This document shows, piece by piece, positions 39,758-48,757 of a DNA stretch of 64,000 nt. The stretch lies in the NCBI GenBank assembly GCA_039105265.1, contig JAPFFF010000011.1, positions 2,294,001-2,358,000 of the forward strand, read 5' to 3'. The first letter of the stretch is position 1. The number at the start of each line of letters is the position of its first letter. The DNA comes from Tritrichomonas musculus. Taxonomy: Eukaryota; Parabasalia; Tritrichomonadida; Tritrichomonadidae. The position numbers and the translations under genes were made by a program. The notes below the pieces were generated by a model. It worked only from the letters and a program-made list of their open reading frames with translations. It searched no databases and was not told where the DNA came from.

Positions 39758-41229
39758 TTAGATATCAATCACATCATCCTTTAGAATAGACTGTCTGCAA
39801 GGAATAGTGTATGGTATTTTATTCTTGCGTAATTCGCACCAGACGCATGGTTGATCTTCATTTCCGAGAATAAATGCATCATATTCTTTTTGTAAAAAAT
39901 CCAAAATCATTCGTCCACATCTGCATAAATCCTCTTTTCTAACTAACGGGAAATCTGAAAAATCTTTATATGTTTTTGTATAATCTGAATAGCTTTCTGT
40001 TTTTAAAACTCCGCATAAATTATTTAAACTTTTTATGACCGTTATAATTTTGCCTCTTTTTAAACCATAATTGCTTTTAAAAAGACCAAATAAGCTCTCA
40101 ATTCTTGAAGAATTAAAATGTAAATTTAAACCATGCTGAATAATTAATATTGGAAGCCAATTTTCATATCTTTGTATAAGTAAATCAAGACATTTATATC
40201 CTTTTGATTTTGCATGTTGAATTTTTTTACGTTTTAAGAAATCCAAATATTCAAAAGATTTTAATGGTTTATCTTCTAATTTCATCAAAACCTGTTAAAA
40301 TTTCATGATCAAGTTTATCAAAATATATTCCTAAGTCTTTTCGTATGTGTACTAAGCAAAAAACGATATATGATTGAAGAAAAATTTTGGTAATTGAGTT
40401 GAATTGAGCCTCAAGTCGGTCAACGATAACTATTCTAAATGGTTTTCTGCTAAAACTGATATAATCTCTGAAAAATGTTTCGAAAGATTCTTTTGCTTTA
40501 TTTGGAAGAATCGAATATCCTAAAAGTTGACTATGGCCTTCCTGATCAATGACTAATATTGCTTCTAATGGCAAACCGTACATATTGATCATTGATGTGT
40601 CATCAATTACTGCGATATCAGATGAAAAATCCGAATTAAGTATTTCTTTATTCTATTATAGTTAACGATTCAAGTATGCCTTTGTTTTTGTTTACAATAA
40701 CGTGCTTTTTATTTGCATTTTGGAGAGATTCAACAACTTCTTCGATATCTTCAATTCTCTCTTCCTGTAAAATTGGTCTGTGAATCTCGTAAAAAATGTT
40801 ACTTCCGCATTCTATATCGAGGCTTGTCCTAATCTTTCCAGGAGGAACACCTAATTTTGTTTGAAATTGGATTTACTCGATCTTACTTTTATCAATACAG
40901 TTCCTATGAGCTTCTGTAAAACGACTAATTACTGGATGATTACAATGGCGAAATTCATTTTCTTTCATGTTAAATGTAAAATAATTATTCTTGTAAAAAT
41001 CATCATATAGAGTAAAAACTAATCTCGCTTTACAACCATTCAGAGAAAATGTGCACGTATAAACATAACTTTTTCGATATTTTTCTGTTTTTTCTGCGGA
41101 AAATGGGCATTCAGCCTTCCTTGATGTTTGATTCACATATTGTGTTAATGTTTCGTATTTGATTTCATCTATAATACAAGGAAATTTGGTATTATTAATT
41201 TTTGCGCTGTACAGAATGATATCATTCAT
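39758..41229 (-). mobile_element. MULE transposase relic, FAR1/FLYWCH-like N-terminus
   Basis: Three minus-strand pieces lie in order. At 41,229-40,873 is a Cys/His-rich DNA-binding-like domain (CPF, C.FSLNGCKARLVF, HCNHP) of FAR1/FLYWCH style. At 40,592-40,269 is a MULE core with VIDQEGHSQLLGYSIL and VIVDRLEAQFNSITKIF, then CLVHIRKDLG. At 40,288-39,758 is the C-terminal part with SSRIESLFGLFKSNYG and a CRCGR..CVWC cysteine set. Stops and a frameshift separate the pieces, so it is inactive. It differs in sequence from the two MULE relics on the plus strand and is a separate lineage. Confidence 0.7.
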
Positions 41230-41427
41230 TAAACGGATATGAAAAAACCAAATTAATTATTCAGATGAACTTTTTGAATTAATTATTGAGAAAATCTTCA
41301 CAAATTATCCACTTTTTGAGAAGTTTATACTCACAAAAAGTCGATTGTTGGAAAATACGATTTTCCCGATCAGTCTTATCAGTCAAAAATATTTTCTGTA
41401 GTTTATTTTTTTTTTTTTTTTTGATAA
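41230..41427. other. short spacer with ACTTTTTGA words
   Basis: GAACTTTTTGAATTAAT near 41,267 and CCACTTTTTGAGAAG near 41,309, then a T run. No gene is seen. Confidence 0.4.
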
Positions 41428-41435
41428 AAGAATGC

Positions 41436-42260
41436 AGAGTAGCTGTAACAAATTCAAAACATGATCGTATTTTTTTTGAAGTGTGATATGAAAATTCTAT
41501 TTTTTTCTAAAATTTTTATCAGTTGTATTTATTATTTCGGAAAGCAAATAATAAAATATAAGTTGCAATGAGTTGTTTATTGATATTTAATATAGTGCAT
41601 GCTAAATAACTATAAATTGTAAACTTTTTTGTTGGTTATTAGTATTTTTTTTATTAAAAGCAAGGTTCCAATGAAAGGATCCTTTTTATAATAGACTGAA
41701 AAATAGTTAAATATATGTAAAAATGATTAATCATGATATTAATTTAAATTTTATAGATAATTATAATATGAATTTGGATTGATTATTTTTGGATTTCTTT
41801 AGGTTTAAAGCTGGATTCATGAAATAGTTAAGAACTTGCAGATTCACTTGGTTGGAAATCTTTCATTTAATAATTCAAATCCAATTCAAAAAGATAATTA
41901 AAAAGAAAGAATTCTATGTTTTGTTTTGTTCCAAAATTTTTCACATTTTTTCATGAATAAAATTAAAATTATGCTTAACGCGACCAAGGAATTATTCTCA
42001 TATATTTTATATTTATTTATTTATAATTAATTTTATATTTTTACCAAATAAAGGATGACCGCATGCACATTTTTAGCATCGTGAATTTATACATTTTTCC
42101 AAGGAATTTTAATCTTTTATTTAAAAAGTGCAAACGCTCAAAATAAAGTTTTATATTATGTTATTATAAAATCATAAAACCTTCTTACCAATGAGAAAAA
42201 TCAATTTGACAGTCCACTTTTTGAGAGGACTTGTCCAAAAAATTTCGTTGCAGCTACTCT
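41436..42260. mobile_element. non-autonomous TIR DNA transposon, 825 bp, 8-bp target duplication
   Basis: The left end is AGAGTAGCTGTAACAAATT. The right end on the minus strand is AGAGTAGCTGCAACGAAATT, with two substitutions and one extra base. The exact 8-bp direct repeat AAGAATGC flanks it (41,428-41,435 and 42,261-42,268). The interior is AT-rich with no transposase frame and includes CCACTTTTTGAGAGG near 42,212. The 8-bp duplication is hAT-like, but the ends do not begin CAGGG. Confidence 0.85.
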
Positions 42261-42525
42261 AAGAATGCCTTAAAATTTTAATATATTTTTATCTTTAAAA
42301 TATATTCGTAAAAAATTTAAAAAAATTAAATTTATTATATATAATACATTTTATATAATAAAATAATATTAAATTTTATTTAAACAAGAATTGGAGTTGA
42401 GTACCTCTATTTTGAATTCAAATTAAATTGAGTGAACACACTCAATTTTTTGATATTAAAAATTTAACCAATTAACAAAAAATTGAAAAGTTTATTTAGA
42501 CTAAAAATTCACTTTCACTCTGAGG

Positions 42526-42533
42526 TGGTCATT
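42526..42533 (+). promoter_or_regulatory. upstream element of the importin-beta gene
   Basis: TGGTCATT, 16-23 bp upstream of the ATG and followed by TTTCATTATG, whose TCATT is Inr-like (TCAYW). The same pair of words occurs upstream of the Cpn10 gene. Confidence 0.4.
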
Positions 42534-42548
42534 TAATAAAATTTCATT

Positions 42549-45293
42549 ATGTCGCAGATTACAAATGAAAATATTATGGAATGGGTTCAAATTTTCGTAA
42601 ATGCCAGCTCACCAAATGAAGAAATTTTAAAACCAGCTAATGATGCTATTATTGAAAAAATGAAAAATGAGCCTCCATTTTTTATTGGAGTTTGTACTCA
42701 AATTTTGATGATTAATGCTCAAGATGATAATAATTATACAACTGCAAAGTGCCTAGCATCAATTTTTCTAACTCAAATGTTACATATTCAAAATCCAAAA
42801 GACCTTGAATTTAAGCGCCAAAACTTAAGTTCAGAGTTGATTGAATCAATTAAAATGGCACTTCGCCAAAATATTTTTTCAAATATTTCCACCATTAGAA
42901 ATAAGTGCGCTCAATGCTATTCAATTTTGTTTGCAATATTAACTGATAGATGGCCTGAAGGAGTTGAAGATATTGTCAACTCATTCAACAATACGACTTT
43001 GTTGCCATACGGTTTCATAGGGCTAATTTCAATTATGAGGGAAATTGTTACACAGAAAATGTTTGTAGACACTATTGCAGGTCCTTTCGAAAAATATTTC
43101 ACTCAAACTCTTGTATTTAGTATGGACATTTTATCAAAAGAACCTTCCGACTCGAATTATACAGCAGAATTGAGAATTGAAGCTTGTAGATATATTCATG
43201 ATCTTATTTTTACTTATCCTCAAATTTTAGATGATAATGATTCGAGAGGTGCAAGAATTCCTTATTTGCTGCAGAGCTTGCCAAATTCTTTTCAAATTAG
43301 TAACATTGACTTGTTTTCTATCCTTCATCAGGTTCTTTTTGTAATCGTAAAAAGATTTTATTCTTTATCACCAAATTTCATGGAAACAGTTGCTTCATAT
43401 GTTGGAAATGGATTTGATTTGGTCGAAGTAACTGATTGCGTAAATATTTCCATTTATTTTTGGAAAGAAATCGCTTCTCTTGAAGAAAATATTATTGAAA
43501 AGCATAATATTGATCCAAAAAAAGCGGAACCTCCTCTTCAAAATCTCTTATCTGAAATAGCAATTCCTACTTTAATTCCAATTTTGATCCATTTTATGGA
43601 ATCAATAAACGAAAATGATACAGCTGTTGAGGATGTTCAAAAGAAACCAGAACCAAGCATGTTTGCAACAGTTACAATTGGCGCTCTTTATAAAATTTTA
43701 CCAAGAATAATATTTGACAGACTAAAAGATAAAATAGAAGAAGATCTTGCATCAGAGAAATGGACAATCGTCCATGCAGGTATACTCATGATTTATTCAA
43801 TCGCTGAAGAACCTACAAATGATATAGTTGGTCAATTTATCGCTCATCATTTTGAAAAGTTACTTGAATCAACAAAACCAGACCAATTCCCAAGGTTGAG
43901 AGAGACAGCTCTTTTTGTAATTGGACTTACAATAAAAAATTATCCTCAAATAATTACACAAGCAGGTGAATATACCGATATGCGAATTAATCAATTAATT
44001 GAATCTATTGAGCCAACACTCCGACTTGATGAACAACAACAGAGCAACATTTCATATGATAATCGTCAAATATTCATACGATATGCTAGTATTATCTACC
44101 ATTTATCTGCTGCATGGAAAAATAATCAATATGATTCGCATATTTCTCAATTCTTTGATAAATTATATGAGATTATTGGTATATTATTTAATTTTGGAAT
44201 AATGAATAGTGATCAAATGCTTCTCCAAAATTCAAGTGAAGCTTTGAATCAGCTCATTTTTAATTCAACATCAAATCTTTTGAACAAGCTGGAGTGGTTG
44301 TATCAAAGAACACTCAATATGCTTGTTAAGTCAAAAGGCGTTTATTGCGCTCAAGAAATACGTTTCTTGATACAATCTTCGTTTTGCTCTAATATTAGCA
44401 CTTTACTACTTAAATTAAGAAGATTGAAAGGTGGATTTGATGTAATAAGCAAGTATACTCAACAAACAATTACTATTTTATATGACATATTAAGTAATAG
44501 GAACACATATATTTATGAAGAAGCATTAATGGCAATCTCTGCTCTTATTAGTGCAACAAATCAAACAGACAACTATATAGAAGTTTTCGATCCTAACTCA
44601 TTCCACCAACTTTTGTCAGAATTTGTAAAATCTGGATTAACTTCGTTAAATTCAGGAGTTATAAATGCTACATGCTTATTAATTGGTAATTTATTTTATT
44701 TTCTTTCCAAAAGGATACCTGATTTAAATCAATATATTCCAGTCCTTTTCAGTACACTCACAGATATCATAATGAACAACAAAGATATGAGGGATGCGCA
44801 TCCTTTCATTCTCAAAGCAATTGCTGACATATTTAAACATGCAGATCCGAATATTATTAAAACAGATGATCTTGAAATTCCACTTCGTGAATTATTAACT
44901 AGCATATATGGTATTAGTGTTGATCTTGAAATATCCGAAAAGAACGATGTTGAGTATGGTAATTTGTTTTATCAATATTTAACCGACGCGTTTTGTGGTT
45001 ATGCTAGAGTATTTTATAATCCATCTGATCCTCAAATTGAAAGAAACCAATTATTCCTTCTTGATAAGCTTGCAACTTATATTTTTAAGTTAAATCCAAA
45101 AATTAAAGATAATTTATATAAATCTTTTATGGAGGCTGCTAGAGAATTTGCAAATAATTGCTCTAGGAAAAATAATGTAATTTTAAATCGTCATTCAGTT
45201 CACAGGATTTTGAAACTAGGATATGAAAATGTTAAACAACCCGATTTAAGAAAAAAGCTGAAAGAAGCTAGCGATTATCTAAAAAGTAAATAA
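42549..45293 (+). CDS. importin-beta family karyopherin (KPNB1-like)
   Basis: A 914-aa, all-helical HEAT-repeat protein. The N-terminal helices (EWVQIFVNASSPNEEILKPANDAI, then a region of aliphatic residues ending RNKCAQCYSILFAILTDRWPE) follow the importin-beta N-terminal layout, and the length fits importin-beta-1 (about 870 aa). HEAT repeats continue to the end (for example FPRLRETALFVIGLTIKNYP). An acidic linker near residue 360 (NENDTAVEDVQKKPE) could correspond to the Ran- or IBB-contacting acidic loop. It would import cargo, with importin-alpha, through nuclear pores. It is the first intact gene to the right of the transposon-rich zone. Confidence 0.78.
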   Translation: MSQITNENIMEWVQIFVNASSPNEEILKPANDAIIEKMKNEPPFFIGVCTQILMINAQDDNNYTTAKCLASIFLTQMLHIQNPKDLEFKRQNLSSELIESIKMALRQNIFSNISTIRNKCAQCYSILFAILTDRWPEGVEDIVNSFNNTTLLPYGFIGLISIMREIVTQKMFVDTIAGPFEKYFTQTLVFSMDILSKEPSDSNYTAELRIEACRYIHDLIFTYPQILDDNDSRGARIPYLLQSLPNSFQISNIDLFSILHQVLFVIVKRFYSLSPNFMETVASYVGNGFDLVEVTDCVNISIYFWKEIASLEENIIEKHNIDPKKAEPPLQNLLSEIAIPTLIPILIHFMESINENDTAVEDVQKKPEPSMFATVTIGALYKILPRIIFDRLKDKIEEDLASEKWTIVHAGILMIYSIAEEPTNDIVGQFIAHHFEKLLESTKPDQFPRLRETALFVIGLTIKNYPQIITQAGEYTDMRINQLIESIEPTLRLDEQQQSNISYDNRQIFIRYASIIYHLSAAWKNNQYDSHISQFFDKLYEIIGILFNFGIMNSDQMLLQNSSEALNQLIFNSTSNLLNKLEWLYQRTLNMLVKSKGVYCAQEIRFLIQSSFCSNISTLLLKLRRLKGGFDVISKYTQQTITILYDILSNRNTYIYEEALMAISALISATNQTDNYIEVFDPNSFHQLLSEFVKSGLTSLNSGVINATCLLIGNLFYFLSKRIPDLNQYIPVLFSTLTDIIMNNKDMRDAHPFILKAIADIFKHADPNIIKTDDLEIPLRELLTSIYGISVDLEISEKNDVEYGNLFYQYLTDAFCGYARVFYNPSDPQIERNQLFLLDKLATYIFKLNPKIKDNLYKSFMEAAREFANNCSRKNNVILNRHSVHRILKLGYENVKQPDLRKKLKEASDYLKSK

Positions 45294-45411
45294 TTTATAT
45301 AACTCATTATTTAACACAAACTTATAATTATTAAATATTTTTAAAAATCATTTTGTATATAATATATATTAATTTTAAAATACAAATTGCAATTTTAGTA
45401 AATTTTTAAAA

Positions 45412-45744
45412 TTATTTGACAAATACACCAAGAACCATTTCTTCATCAATAATGGTGTAATTTTTATCGTTCAATTTAACGACTTGGCCACCATATTGTG
45501 GAATTAAAACTCTCTGTCCTACTTTAATTGTCATAGGAATGATCTTGTTATCAACCCTACGCCCTTTTCCAACAGCCAAAACAGTTCCTTGATTAATTTC
45601 TTGCTGTGCTGACTCAGGAATAAATAATCCATTCACTTTTTCTTTTTTGCTATCACATTCGATGAGAACACGTGCACCTAAAGGTTTAACACCTAACTTG
45701 CTCTTAAAGAAATGCTTTACGGAAGAAGAACAAATATTTAGCAT
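45412..45744 (-). CDS. HSP10: Cpn10 (GroES-type co-chaperonin), hydrogenosomal
   Basis: A 110-aa protein. From about residue 17 it is a complete Cpn10: VKPLGARVLIE, then the mobile-loop region, GTVLAVGKGRR, the dome/base part VGQRVLIPQYGGQVVKL, and the end EEMVLGVFVK. Residues 1-16 (MLNICSSSVKHFFKSK) are extra compared with bacterial GroES and have the Met-Leu start, Ser content and basic residues of a hydrogenosomal targeting leader. It caps the Cpn60 ring that folds imported matrix proteins. It is convergent with the importin-beta gene (118 bp). Confidence 0.95.
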   Translation of the reverse strand: MLNICSSSVKHFFKSKLGVKPLGARVLIECDSKKEKVNGLFIPESAQQEINQGTVLAVGKGRRVDNKIIPMTIKVGQRVLIPQYGGQVVKLNDKNYTIIDEEMVLGVFVK

Positions 45745-45762
45745 TATTCAAATTTAATGAAA

Positions 45763-45770
45763 TGACCATT
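45763..45770 (-). promoter_or_regulatory. upstream element of Cpn10
   Basis: TGACCATT on the plus strand, read as AATGGTCATTTCATTAAA on the minus strand, 19-26 bp upstream of the Cpn10 ATG. It is the same word and arrangement as upstream of the importin-beta gene. Confidence 0.4.
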
Positions 45771-46039
45771 TACACATATTAGAAGGCAGACCGCAATTTT
45801 TTAATTCAAAATTGATTGACATAAAAGATTTCTCACAATTATAATATATATATCAAATTTCTTTTCAAATTTTAAATATCAATTTCTATTTGAAAAGTAT
45901 TATATAATCTTCTTCCGCATCTAACTTTGAATAAGATTGAAAGTGCTATATTGTAATAATATTATCAATATTGAAATAAAATATCTGTAATATTATTAAG
46001 ATAGAATATTTTTTTGTATTAAATTTCAAAGCAATGTAT

Positions 46040-47953
46040 CTATATCTTGCTTGTTGAGAAACATTTAGGAGATACCTTTGCTTGGAAAATGGCATCACGA
46101 AAGTTCTTATAATACTCTTTGGGAGGACAATTTTTTGGATCAATACTTTCAATTGGAATATCTGGCATTGGCATGACTGATACATAAGAAGGTAACTTAT
46201 TTCTCATCATTGCATTAAATTTTTTAATCATTAAATGTATATCAATATAAAAATCGAATACTTCATGAACAACAATACTCACTTTAGGAACCATTTTATG
46301 AATATCTTCAATCACATTTATATAAATATTGATGACTCTCTCAAAAATCGAGTCAAATGTTGAATCAAATTCACGGCCAAGAATATTTGGAAGTGTTGTT
46401 CTAAAATCAATGTTACCGAGTACTAAAACAAGCACATCATACTTTTCAGACTCTTTGATCCGATTCCAAAAAGCAGTTTTTATTGCTAAATCAGCTTCTT
46501 TTCTTAAATTTATGATTGGTAGCATTTCAAAAAGATGACAATCAACAGAACCAATACCTTCATAATTTCGATTGGCACAAAATGAACCAAATTCATCACC
46601 AACAATATAGACAGTAGAATTAATCATTTTTACAGGCTCTGTCAGTTGATTTGATGCAGCTTGGCAGGCTCTGAATATTGATATGAAAAAACATTGATTG
46701 AACATTTGAGAGTTTGATGGACATGAAAGAATTAAATCAATAAATTTTTTCATTGAATTGAAATAGTCTATTTCGCCTTTCATAAATAAAAAAACTGCAG
46801 TTATTAATATTATCTCAAAAGGTGGTATATCAAACAAAGTTAATCGAGGATCTGGTGGACATAATATCTGTGATGGGGATAATGTTGGATTTCTTTTCAA
46901 TTTTTCTAAAAAAACATAAAAGTTATTTAAATTGATGGAACAGACTCCGAAAGGATGGTTTCCTTTAAAATATTTCATTAAAACTTCATGCAGTTTTGTA
47001 AATTCACGATTGTAGAGCAAAAAACGTGCATAATAACGACAAACAGAACTTGGCTCACCAAAACCAATTGAATCTTTTATTTCGAAAAAGAAATATAATA
47101 TCTGAGAAAGAGAAGCATGCATGATAAACATTTCAACAAATTCGTTAAAATTACTAGGCTTAATTAGAAATGTTTTTATTTTTGTCACTAATAAGGATAT
47201 AATTTTTTGATCGGTGCATAATTTTGGAAGAAAGCTAAATAGTTGGGGATTTCGTAAAACAATATCTAATGCAACTGCTTGATCAACTTTCATTATTTCT
47301 ATCAAATTTTTTTTTATTTTTTTTTTCGGTGTAGTTGAGCAACAACATTGTTGTATATAGTCATTAATCGTTGGATTTGCTAAATTAATTTTAGGGCTAA
47401 GTCGAAGTTTAATAAAATCTTGGCATTCTGGAGTAACTATTTCATATCCACTCTCTGTAAGGCCTTTCAATGGTTTAAAATGCTTTAAAAATTGATCGTC
47501 ATTATTACAAACTATTTTTTTCACAAGAATAAGACATTCCCTTGCTGCACAAAAGTGATAATTTTGTAGAAACATAATAGCTAATTGACTAAAATGAATA
47601 TAGTCATTCACATTCAATTGATGCTCGACTTGCTCTTGCTGTTCTGGTAAAATTATTAATATTTCTTGATTTGATGTTTTGATTTCCTTTTTATTTGGAG
47701 CGCTTAGCATTTGAACATTGTTTTCAAAATTCTCAATAATTCCGATTGAGCACTGTGCTATATGATAAAAAGTGTGAAAAACTGCATTATACCGAGATAA
47801 AGCAACAGATGATATTTCACCAGCAGTAATCAGCTCGAAATTTGCTGTTCTAACAATTGCACACCAATCTTGTTTCCCTTGAAAATGGACAAGAAGCTTA
47901 CATTTATTCATTAAAAAACTGACCAAATATACGTTCAAACCTAAAAACTTCAT
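46040..47953 (-). CDS. SGNH-like protein with helical N-terminal part
   Basis: A 637-aa protein when started at the ATG at 47,953; the frame stays open for a few codons upstream, but the next candidate start is TTG. The N-terminal 430 residues are mainly helical and could hold TPR-like pairs. From about residue 435 there is an alpha/beta segment like an SGNH/GDSL fold: block I is VYIVGDEFGSF, and a later strand reads VLVLGNIDFRTTL, similar to the GEIDCR motif of SGNH-like domains. The expected Ser of GDS is Glu here, so hydrolase activity is doubtful. There is no signal peptide. ACTTTTTGAA lies directly against the ATG. Confidence 0.6.
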   Translation of the reverse strand: MKFLGLNVYLVSFLMNKCKLLVHFQGKQDWCAIVRTANFELITAGEISSVALSRYNAVFHTFYHIAQCSIGIIENFENNVQMLSAPNKKEIKTSNQEILIILPEQQEQVEHQLNVNDYIHFSQLAIMFLQNYHFCAARECLILVKKIVCNNDDQFLKHFKPLKGLTESGYEIVTPECQDFIKLRLSPKINLANPTINDYIQQCCCSTTPKKKIKKNLIEIMKVDQAVALDIVLRNPQLFSFLPKLCTDQKIISLLVTKIKTFLIKPSNFNEFVEMFIMHASLSQILYFFFEIKDSIGFGEPSSVCRYYARFLLYNREFTKLHEVLMKYFKGNHPFGVCSINLNNFYVFLEKLKRNPTLSPSQILCPPDPRLTLFDIPPFEIILITAVFLFMKGEIDYFNSMKKFIDLILSCPSNSQMFNQCFFISIFRACQAASNQLTEPVKMINSTVYIVGDEFGSFCANRNYEGIGSVDCHLFEMLPIINLRKEADLAIKTAFWNRIKESEKYDVLVLVLGNIDFRTTLPNILGREFDSTFDSIFERVINIYINVIEDIHKMVPKVSIVVHEVFDFYIDIHLMIKKFNAMMRNKLPSYVSVMPMPDIPIESIDPKNCPPKEYYKNFRDAIFQAKVSPKCFSTSKI

Positions 47954-48757
47954 TTCAAAAAGTTTCAATTAGAAACATTAACAATTCATTCGAATTGCAG
48001 AGATTCCAAAACCAAACTCTTCTCTCAATAATCATCATATTTTGAATATAAATTAAGTTGAGCTGAACATTCAATGTATGACAACTAATTCTCACCAAAA
48101 ATAGAATTGCCTACGACTTTCCTTTTCTTGTTCAATTTGTGCATATGCCTTATATCTCACAAAACTGCGATTATTAATTATCGATACAGTATTATTTTCT
48201 TCATTTCTACTATTTTCTACTTATAATAAAATAAGCTTAAACAGGCAAATAAAAACGAAACTGTCAATATAGAATCTAAGACTTATTTCACATTAAAATA
48301 TATCTGTAAAATTCTGTCCAAAGTCAATAAAATTTTTAAACTAAGGTATCGTAATATATACTTTTATAAATTGACGGGCGAATAATATTTCGTAAAAAAA
48401 AACACTATTTATACTCCTGATTTGGTATCATAAACAATATTGTGATACTGGTTACACGTAATTTCTGTTGGAATTTATTTTTTTAAAAAATGAAATGGCA
48501 GAAGTGAAGTAAAACTTTTTGAGATATTCAGAAAAGAAAAATGTTAAATTTTTTATGAAATAATTATTATTTTAAAGATTATAGATTTCATATTGATGCA
48601 AAAATGCTTTTTACAAAGTTAAATTGATTTGGGATCTAGTTGCTTTGCAAAGAAAAGAAATAATTTTGTTTGAAAAAAAACATTCAAAAAGTTTTAGTTC
48701 ATTTTCTCTTTAAAAAAACAATAAATATTTTGAAAGATATCTGGCCAAACAATTTGA
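47954..48757. other. divergent intergenic region, about 800 bp
   Basis: Between the SGNH-like gene (-) and the NUP210-like gene (+). ACTTTTTGA words lie at both ends (47,954-47,965 and 48,683-48,695, plus one near 48,513). A small hairpin (GTATCA ... TGATAC) lies near 48,427-48,450. No coding frame is visible. Confidence 0.45.

Noticed and set aside
29715-42548. tRNA or rRNA genes in the gene-poor zone
   Set aside because: No cloverleaf with B-box-like GGTTCGAATCC or rRNA-like conserved stretch was seen by eye. A covariance-model scan was not possible.
47954-47968. Longer N-terminus for the SGNH-like protein, starting at TTG
   Set aside because: TTG starts are not expected here, and the extra five codons coincide with the ACTTTTTGAA upstream word. 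The ATG at 47,953 was chosen.
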